Shown here: piece by piece, positions 6,417 through 11,933 of the stretch
How the letters are laid out: each line of letters begins with the position of its first letter
Numbering within the stretch: the first letter of the stretch is position 1
DNA from: CAYZAK01 sp964476445
GTDB lineage: Bacteria; CG03; SLGR01; JAGXOG01
Direction: 5' to 3'
DNA: 11,933 bases
Assembly (NCBI GenBank): GCA_964476445.1
Contig: CAYZAK010000049.1
Span: 1 to 11,933, forward strand
Made by a program: the position numbers and the translations under genes
The notes under the pieces: model-generated
Told to the model about the DNA's origin: nothing
The model's input: only the letters and a program-made list of their open reading frames with translations
The model's database searches: none

Positions 6417-7510
6417 TTACTTTTCTGGGTCACCTTTATAAAAATCTCCTCATACTTTTTTACCATATCTTCCATACTGTACTTGGAAACAGTTTTGCAA
6501 GCTTTCCCTGTTAATTTTTTAGCCAGACCTCGATCGGTTAAAATTTTTCGAATGGCCCCAGCCATTTTCCGAGGCCGGTCCGAATCTACCAGCAGCCCGT
6601 TTTTTCCCGGACGAATAATTTCATTAACTCCCCCCGGACAACTTACAGCTACCACTGGAACTTCGCAAGCCAAAGCCTCTAAGAGGACATTGGGAAAACC
6701 CTCGTATTTTGAACTTAACACAAAAACACCGGCATGTTTAAAATATGGATAGGGATTATCCACATAACCTGGCATATGAAGTTTTACCCCGTTTTTCTCC
6801 GCTTCTAGTCTAAGCCTATCCCTGAGGGGTCCCTCCCCCAGTATTAAAAGAGGTTTATCCAAACCGCTTACCGCCTGAATTAGAACGTTAAAGTTTTTCT
6901 GGGGAACCAGGCGACCACAAGCCAGTATATAGGAATCAAAATACGGGCGATATTCACCGGAAAGCCGATTGATTTTTTCTATATCCACCCCGTTGTTTAT
7001 AACTTTAATTTTTGACCGTCTAATTTTGAAATAGTTCTTCAGACCATCAGCCACATCTTCGGAAACCGCGGTTATCTTCTGGGCCACGGGATAAAAAAGC
7101 CTAACCATGGTTTTCCAAAAAAATGAAGCAGGCATTTCCTTTATGGTGTAAGGTGAATATATTCTTTCGGAGATAATAACTTCTTTTCTTAAGATTAGCT
7201 GTCCGACAAACAAGGTCAAAAGATTCATTTTAATTAAAAACGATACTATCAAATCCGGATTAATCTCTCTTATTTTTTTAATGTACCAGAAAACCATAGA
7301 TACAAAGTTCAACAGTTTACCATGCCCAGGTGAATTCCAAACAACCACCTCAATATCATTGGGTATCGTTACTTTATCAGTCGGTTTTTCAAATACGATA
7401 AGGTAGGGGGCAAACTTGGCCCGGTTCAATCTTTTTAAAATTCCCCTCATCTGCCTCTCGGCGCCACCTCCAGAAATGGATATAATGGAAAAGAGTATTT
7501 TCTCAGCCAC
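6407..7510 (-). CDS. GT4-family glycosyltransferase
   Basis: This 367-aa protein is of normal length for a GT-B fold GT4 enzyme. The N-terminal domain has the glycine-rich loop SGGGAERQ (13-20). The C-terminal donor domain has GRLVPQKNF (199-207), with the Arg and Lys that hold the nucleotide diphosphate, LILGEGPLRDRL (222-233), and the EX7E motif E270-GFPNVLL-E278. GGVNEII (293-299) follows, as in many GT4 enzymes acting on lipid-linked sugar acceptors. There is no signal peptide; it should act at the inner face of the membrane. The start is a GTG at 7510-7508 with only a weak GGGA-like site. It overlaps the end of a possible 52-aa upstream ORF, and its own end overlaps the fused GT4 gene, so translation of the two is probably coupled. 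The sugar specificity cannot be read from the sequence. Confidence 0.88.
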   Translation of the reverse strand: MAEKILFSIISISGGGAERQMRGILKRLNRAKFAPYLIVFEKPTDKVTIPNDIEVVVWNSPGHGKLLNFVSMVFWYIKKIREINPDLIVSFLIKMNLLTLFVGQLILRKEVIISERIYSPYTIKEMPASFFWKTMVRLFYPVAQKITAVSEDVADGLKNYFKIRRSKIKVINNGVDIEKINRLSGEYRPYFDSYILACGRLVPQKNFNVLIQAVSGLDKPLLILGEGPLRDRLRLEAEKNGVKLHMPGYVDNPYPYFKHAGVFVLSSKYEGFPNVLLEALACEVPVVAVSCPGGVNEIIRPGKNGLLVDSDRPRKMAGAIRKILTDRGLAKKLTGKACKTVSKYSMEDMVKKYEEIFIKVTQKSNCI

Positions 7511-7661
7511 TTTTTACATTCCCGGAAATTTGATCAATAAAACATTTAACCCGATTAGACTTTTTCTTATCAATCCGTTCTTTACAAAATTTTCTGTTTA
7601 TGCCATAAATAACGGCCTCCCATAACATTTTAATATATTCAAACTCATATAGATGACCCAT
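7503..7661 (-). CDS. Possible small ORF or gene remnant, 52 aa
   Basis: The 186-bp space between the amidotransferase and the GT4 gene is wide for this compact cluster. It contains an ATG frame at 7661-7659 running to a TGA at 7505-7503, encoding 52 residues (MGHLYEFEYIKMLWEAV..., ending NVKSG). It fills most of the gap and overlaps the GT4 GTG start by 8 nt, which resembles operon-style coupling. The N-terminal half is aromatic and hydrophobic, the C-terminal half basic. No Shine-Dalgarno site precedes the ATG. I recognise no family; it could be a small protein, the tail of a decayed gene such as a lost flippase or polymerase, or chance. Confidence 0.33.
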   Translation of the reverse strand: MGHLYEFEYIKMLWEAVIYGINRKFCKERIDKKKSNRVKCFIDQISGNVKSG

Positions 7662-7696
7662 ACAAAAAATATAGTAAAACCACTTTTTCTAATATT

Positions 7697-9607
7697 CTAC
7701 TTATCAACAAACCTCTTATGCCACATTTCCAGCATAAGTAAAGCCCACAAGCAGTAACCATGATCAACTCGCCCTTCTACGTGGTCATTTACGAGCTTCC
7801 GTATACTTTCTTCTTTAAAATAGCCTCTGGACAAAGCTTTTTTAGATAATATTACATCTTTTAAATAGTTCTGCCAATCTCCACGGAACCATTTGCCCAG
7901 GGGAATACTAAATCCCTGCTTTCTTCTTTTCATAATTTTGGGCGGAAAATAATCCTTAAAAGTTTCTTTTAAAATATGCTTACTTTTGCTAAAACCTTTT
8001 AATTTCCATTCCGGAGGTAAAGTAGTATTGAATTCAACTAAGCGATGGTCCAGAAACGGAGATCTTGTCTCCAGGGAGTTGGCCATGGTGGCTATATCCA
8101 TCTTTACCATTAAATTATCCGGCAAATAAGCCATAATATCGGCATACATCGCCCGGTCTAAAATATTTTCCGCGGGAGCATTGTTAAATAAATCTTTAAG
8201 AAAATTATAAGGATTTTCACCTGCTAACTCTCCCTTCATATCCTCAGAATATATAAAATCTTTTAAGTCATTAGTAAAATAAGCGTGCCAGTTAAGATTC
8301 CTGAGAGCCGGTTTTTCTCGCAGGGGTTTAACAAACCGGCATAGATAACTAAACATACTTTTAGGATTTATTGCTTTGTTAATTGGAATCAGCTTTAACA
8401 TAAATTTTTCCAGCTTTTTAGGCATAAATTTATAAGCCCAGGAAATATATTGTGAGATTTTTAAAGCTCTGTACCTTAAATAACCGGCATAATTTTCATC
8501 ACCTGCATCCCCGTTTAAAGCTACTTTTACGTGTTGCTTTGTCTTTTTGGCAACAATGTAACTGGGAAGCGCCGAACAGTCAGCGTAGGGCTGAGAATAG
8601 TTTTCTGCAATATCGGGAATTAAATCTTTAAAATCTGTGTCAACTACAAACTCGTGATGTTCGGTATTAAATTTATCCGCAATAATTTTAGCATATTCCA
8701 GTTCGGAAAATTCTTCTTCTTCAAAACCTATGGAAAAAGTTTTAACCGGTTTATCAGAAATTTCGCTCATAAGCCCCACTATTATAGATGAATCAAGCCC
8801 ACCCGAAAGAAATGCGCCTAGCGGTACATCGGATATCATTCTTTTTCTGGTGGCATCTTTCAAAAGACTCCGAATTTTTTCTTTTGACTGTTTAAAACTC
8901 AAATCTGTTTTATTTCGATAATCGATATCCCAGTATCTTTGAATATTTTCAATACCGGAATCCCTAACTGTCATAAAATTTGCAGGTTCTAATGCCTTAA
9001 CGCCCTTCCAGATTGTCATGGGAGTGGGGATATACTGATAAGTAAGATAATAATGTATTGCTTTTTTATTAATTTTCTTCTCAAATTCGGGGATTTTCAA
9101 AAAAGTTTTTATTTCCGACGAAAAATAAAATTGTTGCCCTATTTGAGTATAATAAAGAGGTTTTTGGCCTATCCGGTCCCGGGTAAGAAATAATTCTTTT
9201 TTCTTATCATCCCATATAGTAAAAGCAAACATTCCGTTTAAATGTTTTACGCAGTCTTTTCCATACTCTTCCCACAGGTGAACTATAACTTCGGTATCTG
9301 ATTCTGTGTAAAATTTATGACCTTTTTTTATTAAATTTTCTTTTAATTCCCGAAAATTATATATTTCACCGTTAAATACGGTGACAATACTTTTATCTTC
9401 GTTGTAAATTGGCTGGTTTCCGCTATCTAGATCAATAATGCTCAACCGTCTCATTCCCAGACCAACATTAATAGCCCGACCTGAGTTTTTAAAATAAAAT
9501 CCTTCATCGTCGGGGCCCCGGTGATAGAGAGTAGAATTCATTTCCTCTACCAGCCTTTCATTAACCGGTTCTTTATTTAAACTAATTATTCCGCAGATTC
9601 CGCACAT
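7697..9607 (-). CDS. asnB: Asparagine synthase-type glutamine amidotransferase
   Basis: This 636-aa protein has the full two-domain AsnB architecture. The class II glutaminase domain begins with the nucleophile Cys2 (MCGICG), exposed after Met removal, followed by HRGPDDEG (29-36), RRLSIIDL (53-60), FNGEIYN (78-84) and SDTE (103-106). The C-terminal synthetase domain has the PP-loop SGGLDSS (268-274) and NGDAGDE (365-371). It moves ammonia from glutamine to an AMP-activated carboxylate. Free asparagine synthesis is possible, but in O-antigen clusters such proteins (for example Francisella WbtH) are thought to amidate sugar uronic acids. This cluster also holds a UDP-GlcNAc dehydrogenase and an epimerase that supply such an acid, so amidation of GalNAcA is a reasonable inference. 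The ATG directly follows the TAA of the methyltransferase gene. Confidence 0.9.
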   Translation of the reverse strand: MCGICGIISLNKEPVNERLVEEMNSTLYHRGPDDEGFYFKNSGRAINVGLGMRRLSIIDLDSGNQPIYNEDKSIVTVFNGEIYNFRELKENLIKKGHKFYTESDTEVIVHLWEEYGKDCVKHLNGMFAFTIWDDKKKELFLTRDRIGQKPLYYTQIGQQFYFSSEIKTFLKIPEFEKKINKKAIHYYLTYQYIPTPMTIWKGVKALEPANFMTVRDSGIENIQRYWDIDYRNKTDLSFKQSKEKIRSLLKDATRKRMISDVPLGAFLSGGLDSSIIVGLMSEISDKPVKTFSIGFEEEEFSELEYAKIIADKFNTEHHEFVVDTDFKDLIPDIAENYSQPYADCSALPSYIVAKKTKQHVKVALNGDAGDENYAGYLRYRALKISQYISWAYKFMPKKLEKFMLKLIPINKAINPKSMFSYLCRFVKPLREKPALRNLNWHAYFTNDLKDFIYSEDMKGELAGENPYNFLKDLFNNAPAENILDRAMYADIMAYLPDNLMVKMDIATMANSLETRSPFLDHRLVEFNTTLPPEWKLKGFSKSKHILKETFKDYFPPKIMKRRKQGFSIPLGKWFRGDWQNYLKDVILSKKALSRGYFKEESIRKLVNDHVEGRVDHGYCLWALLMLEMWHKRFVDK

Positions 9608-10330
9608 TTAAATTTTCTCTAACACTATCAGCATTCTAATACCTAAAATTTCAATAAAAGGCTTTGTTAAAAATTTTTCAAGTTTACTGAGCACCGGGTA
9701 CCAACTACCAGGAATAAGACTAGGCATTGAAAATCCGCCTGAAAGAGGATAGAGTAAAAATGAAAAATACTCAATTTTTTTTATCTTTAATTTTCTAAAC
9801 CTTTTATTAAACGCCTCTCTCTGCCTTTTGAATATTATTGTTGCAGTCGCTTCATTTACCAAAGTCGTATCTGAATTTTTACCAAGAATATCACTATTTA
9901 ATAACAGAGGCTCGTGGTGAAAATACTTATATACTATATAACCAAATAGCGATATATACGGTTCAAGAATTATTATTCGCCCGTTTTTCCTGAGGATTTT
10001 TTTGGATTTTAAAAAAAAATCCAACGGTTTATCCAAGTGATGCAGCACATCAATTAAAATTAGATTATCAACGGATTCTTGAGGCAGATCCAAGATATTG
10101 GCATCTGCCACTTTATCCGTATAGGGACTGGGATTTACGTCGGTTGCAATAATATTCGGAAAGAAAGATTTAAAGTTTCCGCATCCGCAGCCTAACTCAA
10201 TGTTATTTGAACCGGCGCTTAAATTACCTATAATCTTTCTATACCAGCTGTAATATATTTCCCGCAGGATAGTTTTTCTTTCCCATATTTCTCTGAACTC
10301 ATTAAAATACTGTTCGTTATCTATGGTCAT
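9608..10330 (-). CDS. SAM-dependent class I methyltransferase
   Basis: This 240-aa protein has a Rossmann methyltransferase core: motif I IELGCGCGNF (44-53), the ribose-binding Asp in ATDVNPSP (62-69), ADANILDLP (75-83), and LIDVLHHLDKPLDFF (92-106), with the HH pair typical of the type 11/12 family. EPYISLFG (123-130) follows. The C-terminal 110 residues are hydrophobic in part (YISLFGYIVYKYF; LIPGSWYPVLSKL), suggesting contact with the membrane or a lipid-linked acceptor. Its likely role is O- or N-methylation of a glycan or its precursor, inferred from context only. The ATG at 10330 is 5 nt after the stop of the upstream remnant and the gene runs directly into asnB, so it belongs to the same transcript. 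A T9 run lies in the coding strand near 10011-10019. The exact substrate is unknown. Confidence 0.83.
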   Translation of the reverse strand: MTIDNEQYFNEFREIWERKTILREIYYSWYRKIIGNLSAGSNNIELGCGCGNFKSFFPNIIATDVNPSPYTDKVADANILDLPQESVDNLILIDVLHHLDKPLDFFLKSKKILRKNGRIIILEPYISLFGYIVYKYFHHEPLLLNSDILGKNSDTTLVNEATATIIFKRQREAFNKRFRKLKIKKIEYFSFLLYPLSGGFSMPSLIPGSWYPVLSKLEKFLTKPFIEILGIRMLIVLEKI

Positions 10331-10335
10331 ATTAT

Positions 10336-10880
10336 TTATGGTGCCTTCCGGAATAAATGCCTCTTTTTAAAAAATAAAAGCCACCCGTATACGCCCAAGC
10401 CCACAAGCAGCGGATAAACAGGCAAACTAAATCTTGCATCTCCCCAGATAAGAGTATATTGCAGCCAGTACAGTAAATAAAAGCCACCTAAAAACAGTAT
10501 CTCTGGCCTCTTTCTTTTTGCAAAAGAAAAAAACAGACCTATAAAAAGAGGAACCTGGAAAAGCAATGTGGGGATTATCCAGTATTTCCAGGATGGATTT
10601 ATTTTAGCTACGTGTGTAAACCAGTTTCTTGATAATTGCGGTAATAAGTAAAGTTCCACAACATATTCGCCCCTGCATGAACTGGATGGCCGATTATAAA
10701 CTTTTTCATTTGCTTTCTCTTTTCACTTCTGCTTAAATTCTTTTCATCAAGCTCTCTTACAAAATCCACGCCGCCAACATCAATGTCACCAAATATCTTT
10801 TCCTTAAACTGCTTACGCATTCTTTCGGGTTCGCCGGTCATACCCTCGCTGATAACCCAGCTGAGCATACCGCCTCCCTG
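10336..10880 (-). pseudogene. C-terminal remnant of a GT39-type integral-membrane glycosyltransferase, apparently frameshifted
   Basis: The frame from 10659 to 10336 (107 codons, opening at a GTG) encodes three hydrophobic segments and ends with GDARFSLPVYPLL, a pattern typical of the last membrane segments of GT39/PMT-like transferases. No such protein begins here: the rest of a 450-600-aa enzyme is absent. The other frame immediately upstream (10880-10608) encodes RKQMKKFIIGHPVHAGANML, which resembles the ...I-x-HP... helix before the last membrane segments in this family. One extra base near 10660 would join ANML to VELYLLPQLSRNWF. I therefore read both pieces as one broken gene, missing its N-terminal two thirds and frameshifted. 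The family assignment of the upstream piece is tentative. A sequencing error or misjoin could also explain it, as this end is draft quality. Confidence 0.55.
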
Positions 10881-11060
10881 CTCTACCCTCTCGTTAAAAG
10901 AAACAATAGGGCGGGACTTCTTCTCCATAATCGCCTCGTCTGTCAGGATTCCGACTATAAGCTTTCCGTCTTCACCGGCTATAGCTTTTGAATTCTTCAT
11001 CATTTCCAGATGCCCCTTGTGAACTATATCCAGGGCATAATAAGAATATACTAACTTCAT
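10608..11060 (-). CDS. Chimeric ORF: N-terminus of a HIGH-superfamily cytidylyl/adenylyltransferase fused to unrelated sequence
   Basis: The start is firm: ATG at 11060 with TAAGGAGG just upstream, 30 nt after the ABC gene. Residues 1-58 are the N-terminal third of a nucleotidyltransferase of the glycerol-3-phosphate cytidylyltransferase type (also seen fused to PEP mutases): YALDIVHKGHLEMMKNSK with the H14-K-G-H17 nucleotide-binding motif, then KLIVGILTDEAI and SFNERV. After about residue 60 (position 10880) the family pattern stops. The rest of the domain, including the later ISST/RTE-type motif expected in the C-terminal half, is missing, and the remaining 90 residues look like part of the GT39-like remnant. 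Intact enzymes are about 130-150 aa, so the length alone hides the break. This is either a real deletion fusing two genes or a misassembly. As it stands the protein should be inactive as a cytidylyltransferase. Confidence 0.6.
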   Translation of the reverse strand: MKLVYSYYALDIVHKGHLEMMKNSKAIAGEDGKLIVGILTDEAIMEKKSRPIVSFNERVEQGGGMLSWVISEGMTGEPERMRKQFKEKIFGDIDVGGVDFVRELDEKNLSRSEKRKQMKKFIIGHPVHAGANMLWNFTYYRNYQETGLHT

Positions 11061-11090
11061 GGTTCCTCCTTAAAAATATACTTTTGTATT

Positions 11091-11933
11091 CTACTTCTCC
11101 CTTGCCATCGCCCGAAACTGCTCATTTCTCTCCATAAGCTCGTCATGTTTACCCCTGTCAACTATCTTCCCCCTGTCCATGAGGTAAATCATATCGCATT
11201 TCTTTACTGTGGTCAGGCGGTGGGCTATTGAAATCATTGTCTTAAGCTCTGATATATTCTCCATGGCACTTAAGACCGACTCTTCGGTTATCCCGTCCAG
11301 GGAGCTGGTCGCCTCATCCAGAACAAGAACATCCGGGTCGTTGTAAAGAGCGCGGGCTATACCCACTCTCTGCCTCTGCCCTCCGGAAAGCCTTACTCCC
11401 CGCTCCCCTACAACCGTATCGTATCCTTTGGGCAGGGTCTCTATGAAGTCATGAAGATTTGATATTTTAGACACTTCTTTAATTCTTTTCAAATCTATCA
11501 TATCTTCAGGTAGACCGAATGCTATATTACGGGTTATGGTATCATCGGATAGATAAATGAACTGGGGAACGTAACCCAGGTTTCTTTGCCAGTTTCTTAC
11601 ATTCTCCTGTGTGATTTCAACCCCGTCCACTGTCATCTTTCCTTCGGTGGGAATTAATAGTCCAAGCACTATATCTACAAATGTCGTCTTTCCCGTTCCG
11701 GTAGGCCCGNNNNNNNNNNCCACTGATGTGCTTTTGTTTATAGTTAATTTTATGTCATTGAGCACATTGCCCCCGGGACCGGAATATGAGAAAGAAAGGT
11801 TTTTAAAATCTATGGAGTTTTCAAATTTAAGCGGGGCTATTTCTTTCATATCTTTCGGAGTAAAACCCTGCACTTCACATTTTTCCCCTATCATGTCTTC
11901 ATAAATCTTATCAAGGACTGACCTTTCGAACTG
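11091..11933 (-). CDS. ABC exporter, C-terminal part with ATP-binding domain (PglK/MsbA-like), N-terminus off the window
   Basis: The frame is open to the right edge. It begins with QFERSVLDKIYEDM, the helix that leaves the membrane domain in PglK-type half-transporters, so this is a TMD-NBD protein and the Met at 11894 is internal. The ATPase domain is complete except for the N run: A-loop region FSYSGPGG, Walker A GPTGTGKTT (its first bases are in the gap), Q-loop YVPQ, signature LSGGQRQR, Walker B VLVLDEATSS, and H-loop IAHRL. The likely role is export of a lipid or flipping of a lipid-linked oligosaccharide, which fits a polysaccharide cluster and would replace a Wzx flippase. Other ABC exporters remain possible because the membrane part is not seen. 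It ends with TAG at 11091, 30 nt before the next gene. Confidence 0.85.
   Translation of the reverse strand, partial: QFERSVLDKIYEDMIGEKCEVQGFTPKDMKEIAPLKFENSIDFKNLSFSYSGPGGNVLNDIKLTINKSTSVXXXXGPTGTGKTTFVDIVLGLLIPTEGKMTVDGVEITQENVRNWQRNLGYVPQFIYLSDDTITRNIAFGLPEDMIDLKRIKEVSKISNLHDFIETLPKGYDTVVGERGVRLSGGQRQRVGIARALYNDPDVLVLDEATSSLDGITEESVLSAMENISELKTMISIAHRLTTVKKCDMIYLMDRGKIVDRGKHDELMERNEQFRAMAREK
11710..11719. other. Assembly gap (10 Ns) inside the ABC transporter Walker A region
   Basis: Ten Ns interrupt the codons just before GPTGTGKTT. The reading frame is kept across the gap. Compared with the usual spacing from the preceding Ile-x-x-Gly turn to the Walker A Gly, the gap adds about one residue too many, so the true gap may be about 7 bases and the 10 Ns a fixed-size filler. 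Confidence 0.95.

Noticed and set aside
7578..7617. CCGTT...AACGG inverted repeat in the asnB-GT4 gap, as a possible terminator
   Set aside because: The arms are only 5 bp with a long loop, and there is no U-tract in the direction of transcription.
1..11933. CRISPR arrays, tRNA or rRNA genes, insertion sequences and transposase genes
   Set aside because: No regularly spaced repeats, cloverleaf-like segments, rRNA-like blocks or transposase-like proteins were seen on either strand.

Overview
The window is an AT-rich bacterial segment in which every supported gene lies on the minus strand, so transcription runs from right to left. Several starts have good Shine-Dalgarno sites (AAGGAGG before the cytidylyltransferase, GGAGGG before hepT, GGGAG before the dehydrogenase). 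Genes abut or overlap by a few bases, as in a bacterial operon. A run of 10 Ns at the right end shows this is draft sequence. I cannot name the phylum. The content is an accessory surface-polysaccharide (O-antigen, capsule or EPS) locus with a HEPN/nucleotidyltransferase toxin-antitoxin-type cassette at its distal end.

Layout in transcription order. Right end (about 10.3-11.9 kb): the 3' part of an ABC exporter (PglK/MsbA-like); then an ORF that starts as a HIGH-superfamily cytidylyl/adenylyltransferase but continues into what looks like the C-terminal part of a GT39-type membrane glycosyltransferase, which itself looks frameshifted near 10660. This end also looks more GC-rich than the rest. 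Middle (4.2-10.3 kb): a SAM-dependent methyltransferase, an asparagine-synthase-type amidotransferase, a 186-bp gap holding a possible 52-aa ORF, a GT4 glycosyltransferase, and a 725-aa protein made of two fused GT4 glycosyltransferases. At 4090-4238 is a 149-bp intergenic region with a minus-strand promoter and a perfect 19-bp palindrome. Left (1-4.1 kb): a second transcription unit with a winged-helix regulator joined to a Rossmann-like domain, a UDP-GlcNAc 6-dehydrogenase, a UDP-hexosamine 4-epimerase, then mntA and hepT overlapping by 73 nt, then a second, different nucleotidyltransferase that runs off the left edge and lacks the first catalytic Asp.

How the genes may work together (inference): the dehydrogenase and epimerase would make UDP-GalNAcA or a related uronic acid. 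The AsnB-like protein could amidate that uronic acid, as proposed for WbtH-type enzymes in O-antigen loci. The GT4 enzymes would build the repeat unit, the methyltransferase would decorate it, and the ABC protein could flip the lipid-linked product. The wHTH regulator probably controls its own operon through the palindrome. The MntA-HepT pair and the extra nucleotidyltransferase appear to be co-transcribed with the sugar genes, which could make the locus addictive or couple defence to surface-polymer expression.
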